A stretch of 64,000 bases of DNA, taken from NCBI GenBank assembly GCA_963778375.1, contig CAVZTX010000027.1, forward strand, positions 124,001-188,000. The letters run 5' to 3'. The position numbers were made by a program, and so were the translations under genes. The notes beneath the pieces are model-generated. The model did not search any database. It was not told where the DNA came from and saw only the letters and a program-made list of their open reading frames with translations. Position 1 is the first letter of the stretch, and each line of letters begins with the position of its first letter. Origin of the DNA: CAVZTX01 sp963778375. GTDB taxonomy: Bacteria > Chloroflexota > Ktedonobacteria > Ktedonobacterales > Ktedonobacteraceae. Positions 26,759 to 35,031 of this stretch are shown here, piece by piece.

Positions 26759-27016
26759 ATACGCCCTCCTCAAGAGTTGGTAGCATAACACGAGTTTGAA
26801 GCAATCTCTGCCATGAATATCATCTCATTTTATTCTCGACTTTGCAAGCGTATCTGAGCAGAATGAAGGATTCATTTCTAATGCGAAGAGGATAATTTTT
26901 ATGCCCGTTGGCACTAAAGAGGAGTACTGGAGGAAAGCGAGAGATACTTCTTTACCATTTCTCTAAGTTCGATGACACGAAATGGCTTGACTAAACAAAG
27001 CAATATACTTTTCTTA

Positions 27017-27045
27017 TTGACAGGCGCACATCCCCAACCTATACT
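27017..27045 (+). promoter_or_regulatory. Consensus-type promoter of the phosphotransferase gene
   Basis: TTGACA (27017-27022) and TATACT (27040-27045) are exactly 17 bp apart, 67 bp before the start codon. This is the only supported feature in the gap 26759-27111. Confidence 0.75.
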
Positions 27046-27111
27046 TGAAAAGCTAGCCCCTGACAGAAAACGTATACACCTCGTCCTCAGCAGTAGAAAG
27101 AGATTCCAGCA

Positions 27112-28185
27112 ATGGGAAAATTTGCCACCTCAAGGAAGCTTACTCCATTTGAGCACCTGAGCTATAAAGGTCAAATCACGCGCCTGCGGAAGCTGGCCGA
27201 GACTGCGGTAACTCGGTATGGTCTCTACGACGCCAGCATCAATCTGCTCACTCATCGCGAAAACACTATGTTCCGCGTCACCGTTCCACCACAGACCGGA
27301 CACAACAACCTCGCTACCGAAAGTAAGAAATTTGTCCTGCGGCTATATGGCCCCAGAGCACCCAGCCCGGCAATCATACGTTCCGAACTTCTCTGGCTAT
27401 CTGCGATACGACAGGATACAGATCTTGTCGTGCCAGAACCCGTACCGACTCAGGACGGCTCGCTTTTAACCGAAGTATCAGTTGAGGAGATACCGGAACC
27501 TCGGCTCTGTGTGCTTTTCCACTGGGTCGAAGGTCGTTTCATGAATAAGGGGTTAACATCAGCAAGAATGGAGCAAGTTGGCAGATTTATGGGCCGGTTA
27601 CACCAGCACGGACAGCATTTCGTTCTCCCCGCCGATTTCACCCGACCACACCTGAACTGGGAACGCGTCTTCGGTCAAGAAACAGTAATGGACCCTGCAT
27701 TTGTCGCAGAGAAAGGCAATGGACTCATTTCAGAAAGGGAAATCGCTCTCTTCAAAGTCATTGCACAGAAGGTTCGTCCTAAAATGCAAGCTTTATCCAA
27801 GAACGCGGAAAATCACGGACTTATCCACGGCGATTTCCAGCAAACAAACTATCTATTTCACAAAGGCCAGATACGAATGATAGATTTCGCGGAATGTGGC
27901 TGGGGCTATTACTTGTTTGACATAGCCAAAGCAATTTCACGGTTCGAAGTCGAAGATGCAGACCAACCTGCCAATCCAGCCATGCGTAATGCATTCTTCA
28001 AAGGCTACGATCGTTTTCGACCCCTATCAACAGTGTACGAACAGCATCTGCAGGTATTTCTGGCAATCCGCTTCATGATCACCACAAACTACATGCTCCG
28101 TTCGGGCAATCCATATATCCATGCAGAGGCTCCCATCTGGATACCTCGCTTCGTGAACTGGTTCAGAAAATTCCTGGATTCGTAA
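27112..28185 (+). CDS. Aminoglycoside-phosphotransferase-fold kinase (APH/SrkA-like)
   Basis: 357 residues with the APH kinase fold. The N-lobe reads LLTHRENTMFRVTVPP and KFVLRLYGPRAPS, where the Lys is the likely ATP anchor. The C-lobe has NHGLIHGDFQQTNYLFHKGQ (catalytic HGD with Asn) and IRMIDFAECGWGYYLFDIAKAI (Mg-binding IDF, then the stabilising Asp). The arrangement is that of YihE/SrkA and homoserine-kinase-like proteins rather than of dedicated resistance enzymes, so the substrate could be a protein or a small metabolite. ATG 27112 has weak ribosome-site complementarity. A consensus promoter is present. Confidence 0.82.
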   Translation: MGKFATSRKLTPFEHLSYKGQITRLRKLAETAVTRYGLYDASINLLTHRENTMFRVTVPPQTGHNNLATESKKFVLRLYGPRAPSPAIIRSELLWLSAIRQDTDLVVPEPVPTQDGSLLTEVSVEEIPEPRLCVLFHWVEGRFMNKGLTSARMEQVGRFMGRLHQHGQHFVLPADFTRPHLNWERVFGQETVMDPAFVAEKGNGLISEREIALFKVIAQKVRPKMQALSKNAENHGLIHGDFQQTNYLFHKGQIRMIDFAECGWGYYLFDIAKAISRFEVEDADQPANPAMRNAFFKGYDRFRPLSTVYEQHLQVFLAIRFMITTNYMLRSGNPYIHAEAPIWIPRFVNWFRKFLDS

Positions 28186-28193
28186 ACGGCCTG

Positions 28194-28544
28194 CTAATTC
28201 CGAATGTTGAACATAATATTAACCACTATGATGGCTAGACAAACCAGCCCCAACCCGAGCAATCCAGCGAAGAAATTCCCAGCTGTGCTTAAAATGATAG
28301 CAGCTAGTGGTATCAGTACACATATTGAAACAATTGCCAGTGCCAGGCGCATACCAGACGTGGCCGATGATGCTGACCGCAATCCACCCCGCAGTTCTAA
28401 GCGTAATCGATGCAGAATAGCTTCGGCCAACTGATCGTTATACTGCGGATTGCTCTTGTAACCTTCTTCATATTCGGGGCCAGGTCCACGATAGCCCGGG
28501 GCCTGCCAGTCACGCTCGTCATGAGGCATCTGTTGTTGATACAT
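28194..28544 (-). CDS. Small two-helix membrane protein of unknown function
   Basis: 116 residues. The N-terminal half is polar and rich in Pro, Gly, Tyr and acidic residues (DERDWQAPGYRGPGPEYEEGY). A short amphipathic segment (LAEAILHRLRLELRGG) follows, then two hydrophobic helices (MRLALAIVSICVLIPLAAII and FFAGLLGLGLVCLAIIVVNI). The likely topology is two transmembrane segments with a cytoplasmic N-terminus. No family recognised. GGAAGGAAC lies before ATG 28544. It converges with the kinase, with 8 bp between stops. Confidence 0.65.
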   Translation of the reverse strand: MYQQQMPHDERDWQAPGYRGPGPEYEEGYKSNPQYNDQLAEAILHRLRLELRGGLRSASSATSGMRLALAIVSICVLIPLAAIILSTAGNFFAGLLGLGLVCLAIIVVNIMFNIRN

Positions 28545-28645
28545 GGCCGTCTGTTCCTTCCGTCTGCTTTATCCAGTCACAACGCTATCAGAGCTACATC
28601 GTATAATACTACGCTATTTGATGCGAAAAGTTACTGCATAATATA

Positions 28646-28684
28646 CGGGGAGATAGCTGCTGAGTTGCACCACCTATCTCCCCG
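28646..28684. terminator. Hairpin between two hypothetical genes
   Basis: Arms CGGGGAGATAG (28646-28656) and CTATCTCCCCG (28674-28684) are perfectly complementary with a 17-nt loop. A T-rich run lies about 20 bp beyond on the plus strand. It could terminate the 28740-29585 gene on the minus strand or act as a structured site upstream of the 28544 gene. Confidence 0.5.
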
Positions 28685-28739
28685 TTGGAGTCTTCATGCG
28701 TCTTTCTTTTTCTGATTCGGCCTTTCTACGGCCTATTTC

Positions 28740-29585
28740 TTACAGCATTTGCACGTCGCGCTGTACTTCGTCAGTTTCACCAGGCTCAGGTCGATCAACG
28801 AAACGATCGCCCTTCAAGTTATTGTGCTGAGGCGAAGTGAGTTCCACATAGCCCGCAATGACGTGCTCAGCATATGGCCCCGGTGGCTCCGTAGGTTCAA
28901 GCACCCGCCAGGACCGTTGGCCCGGTTCATCGGAAGGCCGAGTCATCGCACCTACACCCATCTTATTCATCACAGCTATATTGTGTTGTGCCAGCATCTG
29001 ATGAGGCACATATGAGTAGAGTGGGGTATCCATTTCTGCCAACTGTCTCTCGATCTGGCTGAGGTGATGCCCGTACCGAGCGCACGCTACCCGTACCTCT
29101 TTCAGCAGTTCATCTTCAGATAGAGCGAAAATAGCATCCAGCGCCTGTATCAGGTTCATACCTCGATTGAGTAAGACGCGTCTGCCATCGATCAGCCGCT
29201 GCTCTAAGCCATCCCCCTTATGATGATACCGGGCTTCCTGAATCTGGCGTGTAAGATCCCCAAAAGGCAACGTATCTAACTTGCGCTGCAGAAATGCCAC
29301 AGCGCTAGCAGTATCTCCCTCTTGCCACAATCGCAACAGTTCCAGGCAATGTCCACCTTCATACCGCCCGATATTCTTGTACACGCTGAGCAAGCGATCC
29401 TTGCATTCACAAATCCACAAGGCATGCAGATAATGTACCAATTCAGCTATCGGAAATAATGGGAAACGCTGCTGCCCATGCACATTCTGTACAAAAAGAA
29501 AGCTCGCCTCAAATTCGGATTGAAGATGTTCGAATGCCTGCAACTTCTGGTGTACCAGGTCTGGTGTTGTTGGAGCCGTGGTCAT
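28740..29585 (-). CDS. Conserved hypothetical protein, predominantly alpha-helical
   Basis: 281 residues, not recognised. The sequence is mostly helical and soluble: DLVHQKLQAFEHLQSEFEASF, CKDRLLSVYKNIGRYEGGHC and LSEDELLKEVRVACARYGHHL, then a Pro-rich tail (SWRVLEPTEPPGPYAEH). No signal peptide or membrane helix. The start is ATG 29585 (MTTAPTTPD), with AGGAG 7 bases upstream; the frame is open to 29720 but lacks a ribosome site. It directly follows the deacetylase gene region on the same strand, though the two overlap-free frames are 131 bp apart. Role unknown. Confidence 0.65.
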   Translation of the reverse strand: MTTAPTTPDLVHQKLQAFEHLQSEFEASFLFVQNVHGQQRFPLFPIAELVHYLHALWICECKDRLLSVYKNIGRYEGGHCLELLRLWQEGDTASAVAFLQRKLDTLPFGDLTRQIQEARYHHKGDGLEQRLIDGRRVLLNRGMNLIQALDAIFALSEDELLKEVRVACARYGHHLSQIERQLAEMDTPLYSYVPHQMLAQHNIAVMNKMGVGAMTRPSDEPGQRSWRVLEPTEPPGPYAEHVIAGYVELTSPQHNNLKGDRFVDRPEPGETDEVQRDVQML

Positions 29586-29716
29586 GCTTATCTCCTGATC
29601 GTATTGTTCCATGTATCTTGCGTCTACATAGATTACGGTCCAACATGCAGAAGTGATACCATTAGCTAAAGGAGTTCTTTCACCTCGACGTACTCGTCCC
29701 CTTATACCACTACCAT

Positions 29717-31420
29717 TCAAGCTGACGCTTGAAGTAACCCCGTCCCCACATCCAGCGTATAATTCAAAATCCCGATAAATGCATCCAGAGGCTCTCCACC
29801 ACTAACACGGACACGGTTCAGTTCGTATGGCATCCGAGCATCTTGAATAGGAGAGAACACATAGAATGGATCAAGTGTCGCGCTCACATAACCATCATCA
29901 AAAAGGTCTTTCAGAACTATCTTCTGCTCAGCAACACTGTCACTATGAAAAGGTTCCCCGCTAGGATAACAGAAGAACTGTACTGGCTGGCCAAGGAACT
30001 TCTCTAATGTTTGCTTCGATACGGTAAGTTCCTCCTGCGTCGTATATGGTGCAGGTGGCTCCCCAATATTTATATGATGAACCGTATGGGAGGATATTTG
30101 CATACCATCCAGGAAGAGATTATGTACCTGCCCCCAGGTCATATAGTTCCCACCAATCATGCCAGTAATAATGTAGAACACAGCGCGATAGTGATGAGCC
30201 TTCAACGCAGGTAACGCATTAATATAAACATCCTCGTAACCGTCATCAAACGTGAGTATCATCGGATGGGGAGGCAAAGCTTTGCCATAGTAGAGCGCAT
30301 CAAATAGCTCCGTTTGATCGATACTATGAAAACCATGTTGCGCGAGCCAGTCCAGTTGTTGATTAAAATCGGTCGTTGTCACCGTCAAGCTATAATCAAG
30401 TGAGTTATGTGTCGGCTTATTGGAAATATGATGATACATAAAGATTGGAACCTGCACTTTTACCGCGGGTGGTGACGCAGGCACAAGAATAGGCGCTTCA
30501 AGATCGGCAGGCCCGGCAACAAGTACCTCCCACACACCTTTATCCCTCGCCACCGCAAATAGCGAGTTGTTGAAAAGTCCTTGATCCAGCGCCATGTTAG
30601 AGGGCACCGAAAGCAGTCCCTTTGGTGCACTTGCCACAAGCGAGATGTGCATAATTGCGGCGGATGGATAAAGCTGGGTCGTATTCGGATCAAGCCACGA
30701 TTGTTGTACGCTGGCTGTACTCACACTATAGCTCTTGAAGTTCAACGAGCCAAACTTAGCCTGCTCAAAATGAATGAAATCCTTCTCACCCTGCCAGGCT
30801 TGCTGCGCATCTGGATGAAGCATTGACCACATTGCGGACCAATCTTTATGCATCATCGCATCCATAAACTGCCCGCTAAGATCATGAGCCTTCGACAAGG
30901 CAGAATTTGGGTTATGGAGTTGAGTGTTGGGTATGAGTATTCTGTGGATCGTAGAAAAAATAGGTATTCGAATATGTAGTGTACGTAATGCGACTATTCC
31001 GACCCCAGTTCCACTGAGGAGCACAAGACATATCAGCGCGGGAACAAACCATTGCCCCAACCGGCCTGAATGAATATGCTGTTTTACAACCATTGCGCAT
31101 GTAGGCTGCTCAGCTACCTTATCCCGCTCCAAGACAATAGCCTGCGTTGGCTGTTGGGCTACTTCTTGTTGCACAAGCTCTGTCAGTGTGAGCTGCCGGT
31201 TCACCTCTTCCTGACGTTCCATAACGCTTGCCTTCGTCTCCTGTCGCGCTACCTCGCCTGAATGTGCAGGCATGAGCATCGTTAATTGCTGCTCCACGCT
31301 GCCCTGTTGCTCTACAACCATAGATAAGAGTGACTGTTGCGCCACATTTTCTTGCCTCACGACCGTCGCCAAAGATAGCCGTGGGACTATTATACGTTTT
31401 TCTGGTGGTTGTGTAGTCAT
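29717..31420 (-). CDS. Membrane-anchored polysaccharide deacetylase with N-terminal repeat region
   Basis: 567 residues. Residues about 14-115 are a cytoplasmic-side region of six or seven degenerate 15-residue repeats of the kind V-x-R-Q-E-x-V-x-x-Q-x-T. A transmembrane helix follows (about 124-145), then an NTF2-like domain (about 172-305; SGQFMDAMMHKDWSAMWSML), then a NodB/CE4 domain from about 320. CE4 motifs: VPIFMYHHIS, MILTFDDGYED (catalytic Asp and metal Asp, 390-394), SSHTVHHINIG (metal His pair) and FFCYPSGEP. It should act outside the membrane on cell-wall or capsular glycan. ATG 31420 is preferred over a TTG at 31432. Confidence 0.85.
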   Translation of the reverse strand: MTTQPPEKRIIVPRLSLATVVRQENVAQQSLLSMVVEQQGSVEQQLTMLMPAHSGEVARQETKASVMERQEEVNRQLTLTELVQQEVAQQPTQAIVLERDKVAEQPTCAMVVKQHIHSGRLGQWFVPALICLVLLSGTGVGIVALRTLHIRIPIFSTIHRILIPNTQLHNPNSALSKAHDLSGQFMDAMMHKDWSAMWSMLHPDAQQAWQGEKDFIHFEQAKFGSLNFKSYSVSTASVQQSWLDPNTTQLYPSAAIMHISLVASAPKGLLSVPSNMALDQGLFNNSLFAVARDKGVWEVLVAGPADLEAPILVPASPPAVKVQVPIFMYHHISNKPTHNSLDYSLTVTTTDFNQQLDWLAQHGFHSIDQTELFDALYYGKALPPHPMILTFDDGYEDVYINALPALKAHHYRAVFYIITGMIGGNYMTWGQVHNLFLDGMQISSHTVHHINIGEPPAPYTTQEELTVSKQTLEKFLGQPVQFFCYPSGEPFHSDSVAEQKIVLKDLFDDGYVSATLDPFYVFSPIQDARMPYELNRVRVSGGEPLDAFIGILNYTLDVGTGLLQASA

Positions 31421-31517
31421 AACTTTATCCAAAAATATCTATAATCATAATTAGGTATTACTACTTACTTATTATAGACGAACAGAACTAGTGTTTCTGA
31501 CAGAATTGTAGACTTTT

Positions 31518-33056
31518 TTATATCAACTGGCCAAAAATTGGTTTTAGGGCAGGATAAAGCGCTCGATAGTTCTCATACGCTCGAGCATAGATTGGTTCGA
31601 CTTCTCGTCGTGGCTCAGTATGCTCTCCAATTCGCACCGTTGCCTCGCAAGCCTGTTGCACCGAAGGATAAACTCCACTGGCTACCCCCGCCAGCAACGC
31701 GGCCCCAAAAGCAGGTCCTTCCTGCGCATTCATCGTAACTAGCTCCACACCCAGCACATCCGCAATGATCTGACGCCACAGTGGACTCTTTGCGCCGCCG
31801 CCGGTAGCTCGCACCTGCTCAAGCGGCAGTCCTTGCTCACCAATAATACGAAAACAATCCTTCAAGCTAAATGCCACACCCTCAAGTACCGCCCGCACGA
31901 GATGTCGTCGGTCATGACTTGCCGTCAGTCCAATCCAACCGCCGCGTGCAAATGCATCCAGATGTGGCGTGCGCTCACCCTGGAGATAGGGTAAAAATAA
32001 CAGACCGTTGCACCCTGGCGGGATGCTCTCAGCCTCTTTTGCAAGCAATTCATAGGCATCGAAACCAGTCCAGCGTTCCAGAGCATGTTCTGGCAGGCCG
32101 ATGTTATCACGCACCCAACGAAGTGACAGACCAGCTCCCTGTGTCACTCCCATAAGATACCAGGCATCAGGAACGGCATGGTTAAAGGTATGCACCCTGG
32201 GAACAGGCCCAGACCTATCAACCTGGGGACTACCCGCATAGGCTAGGACCACACCGCTCGTTCCAATTGAAACGAGCGCCAATCCCGACTGCACGACACC
32301 GTTGCCAACAGCGCCGCAGGCATTATCTGCTCCCCCACCTGCTACAGGAATTCCCACTAACAACCCTGTAAGTGCTGCCACCTCATCGGTTATAGTACCG
32401 CATACAGCATCAGCAGCCACTATAGGCGGCAATAACGCTGGGTCCAGTTCAATTGCCTCCAAAACCTCGCTAGACCATCTTCCATGCTTCACATCCAACA
32501 AACAAGTACCTGCGGCGTCCGAAATCTCCATCGCCAGCACACCTGTCAGACGATATCGGATATAGTCCTTTGGCAGGATAATTGTGCGCGCACGAGCAAA
32601 GATTTCCGGTTCGTTATCACGTATCCATAGTGCCTTGGGAGCCGAAAAACCAGGCAGTGCCGGATTACTCACATATTCGATCAGGCGCTCGGCCCCTACC
32701 CGTTCAGTCATCCAACGGCACTGCATCTCACTCCGCTGATCCGCCCAGATAATGCATGGTCGCAATACCACTGATGCCTCATCCAGTAGTATCACGCCAT
32801 GCATCTGCCCTGAAAGCCCAACCCCCCGCACATCCGCAGATTGAACTCCTTGTAATGCCGCCTGGGCGATGCAGGTACGAATGGCTGCAATAGTCGCCTG
32901 CCACCAATCGCTGGGATTCTGCTCTGCCCATCCCGGCTGAGGGTGCATAAGTGGATAGTCGAAAAAGGCTGAGGACAGCACATGACCATCATCCACCGCA
33001 AAAAGCGCCGCCTTCACGCCAGTGGTACCTAGATCAATACCCAGGAGTGCCTGCAT
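31518..33056 (-). CDS. xylB: Xylulokinase (FGGY family)
   Basis: 512 residues; phosphorylates D-xylulose with ATP. The N-terminus LLGIDLGTTGVKAALF is the FGGY phosphate-1 loop. GVGLSGQMHGVILLD matches the xylulokinase substrate motif SGQMHG, and IWADQRSEMQCRWM follows. The second half has VSIGTSGVVLAYAG, LPYLQGERTPHLDAFARGGWIGLT (the FGGY signature) and RATGGGAKSPLWRQIIADVL. Intact and of normal length. It lies 9 bp after the xylose-isomerase-like gene on the same strand, giving the pair that converts xylose to xylulose-5-phosphate for the pentose phosphate pathway. Confidence 0.95.
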   Translation of the reverse strand: MQALLGIDLGTTGVKAALFAVDDGHVLSSAFFDYPLMHPQPGWAEQNPSDWWQATIAAIRTCIAQAALQGVQSADVRGVGLSGQMHGVILLDEASVVLRPCIIWADQRSEMQCRWMTERVGAERLIEYVSNPALPGFSAPKALWIRDNEPEIFARARTIILPKDYIRYRLTGVLAMEISDAAGTCLLDVKHGRWSSEVLEAIELDPALLPPIVAADAVCGTITDEVAALTGLLVGIPVAGGGADNACGAVGNGVVQSGLALVSIGTSGVVLAYAGSPQVDRSGPVPRVHTFNHAVPDAWYLMGVTQGAGLSLRWVRDNIGLPEHALERWTGFDAYELLAKEAESIPPGCNGLLFLPYLQGERTPHLDAFARGGWIGLTASHDRRHLVRAVLEGVAFSLKDCFRIIGEQGLPLEQVRATGGGAKSPLWRQIIADVLGVELVTMNAQEGPAFGAALLAGVASGVYPSVQQACEATVRIGEHTEPRREVEPIYARAYENYRALYPALKPIFGQLI

Positions 33057-33065
33057 AATGTGCTC

Positions 33066-34128
33066 CTACCGCTTGCGACGTGCGATAATCTGCTCTATAT
33101 AAGCCTTATCCAGACCCAAGGTTTCGTAAACCACGCGATAGCCCTCTACAGCATCGGCACGAGCACGTGCCTCATTCAGCGCATTTCGGTCAATTTTGCG
33201 TGCCAGGTCATCAATAAACGCCCATTGGATCACCGAACGCCGCACCGCCGCTATCTGATCCTCGGTATAGGGATACAGATCATAGCCAATGCGCTGCCCC
33301 TGAGCGCCATAATTCACATCTTGCAGGGTCATCGCCAGTTCGAGCGTTTGCATAAAGAAGGCTGCGCCCACCATATTGTCATCATCGAATGTTCCCCAAC
33401 CCGAATTAGCCATGCTGGTGGCCAAGCTTACCCTCCGTATGTAAAAGTGCTGCGTACTCCGCGAGGTTCTCACCATTCATAATCAGATGCTGCCAGTCCA
33501 TATTGACCTGAAGTCGCGAGGTATCGACTCCCAGCCGACGGACGCGATCAATCGTGTAGAGGGTCGCAGAAATATTGCGCATCAGAATATTCATGGCCGG
33601 TTCGCTGTTCTTATGCTCCAGGAAAACCGTGACCCCCTTCGATACCGCATGCTCCACAACCTCACCCACACCATCAACAAATAGATTCCAGGTCTCGGCA
33701 TAGTCGCGCTGGAAGTTGTAGTTGTAGCCCTCAGCCCCAGGCCAGATGATGAAGTGTGCTCCAATCTGAGCAGCGAGGTCTACGCCACTTTTAAGCGTTT
33801 CAATGCCCTTACGCCGCAACGCGGAATCAGGATTAATGAAAGCACCGAGCTTGTAGGTAGGATCAGGATGCAGGCCAGCCGCCACGCAGTAAATATCCAT
33901 CGGCCCAAGCGCTGCCTTAATCGCTGCAACATTATCCTCATTGATCTCACCAGGATAATGATATTCCAGTCCGTCAACCAGGTCGGCCAAACCATCAACA
34001 ACCCGGTGCGTCCGAGTCACCATATCTTCGTCAGTCACCTCCGGATGGTAGCCAGGAGGAACAAAGCGAGTGACGTTAGGACCAAACGCCCAGATACCTA
34101 CGCTGTTTTTAACTTGATTGCTGTCCAA
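33066..34128 (-). pseudogene. Xylose isomerase-like TIM-barrel isomerase, single-base frameshift
   Basis: The first frame (34128 to a stop at 33406) encodes SVGIWAFGPNVTRFVPPGY, IIWPGAEGYNYNFQRDYAETW, FLEHKNSEPAMN and VNMDWQHLIMNGEN, ending LGHQHG. The next frame continues as ANSGWGTFDDDNMVGAAFFM to 33066. Removing one base of the GG pair at about 33410-33411 joins them as LGHQHANSGWGTFDDDN, a known metal-site region of the sugar isomerase/epimerase barrel. The corrected product is about 350 residues. Its position before xylB makes xylose isomerase the best guess, though it is not the classic Actinobacterial XylA sequence. Possible sequencing error. Confidence 0.82.
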
Positions 34129-34217
34129 TGATTGCTCCTTTGCTATCCACTAATTAACAGTGGCAGGCCTACACAGACTGCATGCGGATATATCTATGTT
34201 AAACTGATTGTACATCA

Positions 34218-34259
34218 TTTTCCTATTTTCTTGAAATAGGAAAACTGGCCTTGTAGAAT
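34218..34259 (+). promoter_or_regulatory. Promoter and 11-bp inverted repeat between xyl genes and HAD gene
   Basis: TTGAAA (34231-34236) and TAGAAT (34254-34259) are 17 bp apart, just before the HAD gene. The inverted repeat TTTTCCTATTT / AAATAGGAAAA (34218-34228, 34234-34244) overlaps the -35 box and lies between the two divergent genes. It is a plausible operator for a xylose regulator not present in the window. Confidence 0.6.
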
Positions 34260-34271
34260 GGAGGAACAAAG

Positions 34272-34733
34272 ATGATACGTATAGACATTCCCCAGAGGGG
34301 GATGATTGAACTCCATCACGCGGTTTTTGATGTTAACGGTACACTTGCCGTTGATGGAACTCCGATTTCAGGAGTGGTGGATCGTTTGCAAGCGTTAGGA
34401 GAGCATCTCTCCCTGCATGCTCTGACTGCGGGCACTCATGGCAACATTGCGGAGCTGCAAAAAATGTTAGGCATCCCGCTACAAATCATCGGTAGTGGAG
34501 AGGACAAAACGCACTATGTAGAACAGCTTGGCCCAGCAAACGTAATCGCCTTTGGCAATGGCATGAACGATGTTGGCATGCTGCATATGGCCGCTATCGG
34601 TGTGGCAATCCTGGCAGGAGAGGGTGTGGCAATTGGTGCAATACAAGCTGCTGACGTGCTGGCACTTGGTCCGGTGGATGCCATAGACCTGGTGCTGAAT
34701 TCCAAACGATTAGTGGCAACATTGCGAGGATAG
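34272..34733 (+). CDS. HAD-superfamily phosphatase, small soluble P-type-ATPase-like form
   Basis: 153 residues without a cap domain. Motif I is HAVFDVNGTLAVDG, with nucleophile Asp but Asn where many HADs have the second Asp (DxNGT); motif II is HALTAGTHGN; motif IV is VIAFGNGMNDVGML, close to the soluble P-type-ATPase phosphatases. The residue after the nucleophile site makes activity uncertain but DxNGT occurs in this subgroup. ATG 34272 follows GGAGGAAC. Divergent from the xylose operon and upstream of the fluoride-responsive operon. Fluoride (as AlF or BeF complexes) inhibits HADs, but a functional link is only speculation. Confidence 0.78.
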   Translation: MIRIDIPQRGMIELHHAVFDVNGTLAVDGTPISGVVDRLQALGEHLSLHALTAGTHGNIAELQKMLGIPLQIIGSGEDKTHYVEQLGPANVIAFGNGMNDVGMLHMAAIGVAILAGEGVAIGAIQAADVLALGPVDAIDLVLNSKRLVATLRG

Positions 34734-34840
34734 AGTACGGGCTTTTATCCTGTTCTTGTACAGATAGCGCCTCTTTAGCCTCTTGATACTACTAAGTGGC
34801 TACTGAATAGGTCATCAAGTACCAATACGTTGAACACCTG

Positions 34841-34849
34841 TGCTATACT
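34841..34849 (+). promoter_or_regulatory. Extended -10 promoter before the fluoride riboswitch
   Basis: TGCTATACT (34841-34849) is an extended -10 (TGnTATACT). No clear -35 was found, as is usual for extended -10 promoters. The start would be near 34856, about 20 nt before the aptamer. Confidence 0.55.
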
Positions 34850-34873
34850 TACTACAGTACACCGAAAGAAACA

Positions 34874-34942
34874 AAGGCGATGGAGTTCGCCTAGTCAAGC
34901 AATAGATTTGGCCGAACCGCATTGATGCTAATGGCTCCTGAT
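34874..34942 (+). ncRNA. Fluoride riboswitch (crcB motif) aptamer
   Basis: The core sequences of the crcB/fluoride aptamer are present in order: hairpin GGCGATGGAGTTCGCC (34876-34891), AACCGC (34915-34920), then GCTAATGGCTCCTGA (34927-34941). GGAG in the hairpin loop can pair with CTCC near the 3' end to form the pseudoknot that encloses fluoride. An unusual insert of about 23 nt separates the first hairpin from AACCGC. The 3' pseudoknot strand is also the 5' arm of the terminator that follows, the expected on-switch. Genes downstream (antiporter, stress protein) are classes known under fluoride control. Confidence 0.85.
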
Positions 34943-34972
34943 TCCACCTGGATGCGTGGTCAGGAGCTTTTT
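34933..34972 (+). terminator. Intrinsic terminator acting as riboswitch expression platform
   Basis: Arms GCTCCTGA (34934-34941) and TCAGGAGC (34960-34967), followed by TTTTT (34968-34972), form a textbook terminator in the leader of the antiporter gene. Its 5' arm shares CTCC with the riboswitch pseudoknot, so fluoride binding should prevent terminator folding. Confidence 0.88.
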
Positions 34973-35031
34973 CATGTTTTCCTGTCTCCGCAATCTGGAC
35001 AATTGATAACACAAATAGTTAGAGGAGACAT

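Noticed and set aside
28740..29720. Long start (29720) for the helical hypothetical gene
   Set aside because: The extra N-terminus is basic and unnatural and the ribosome site sits only before ATG 29585.
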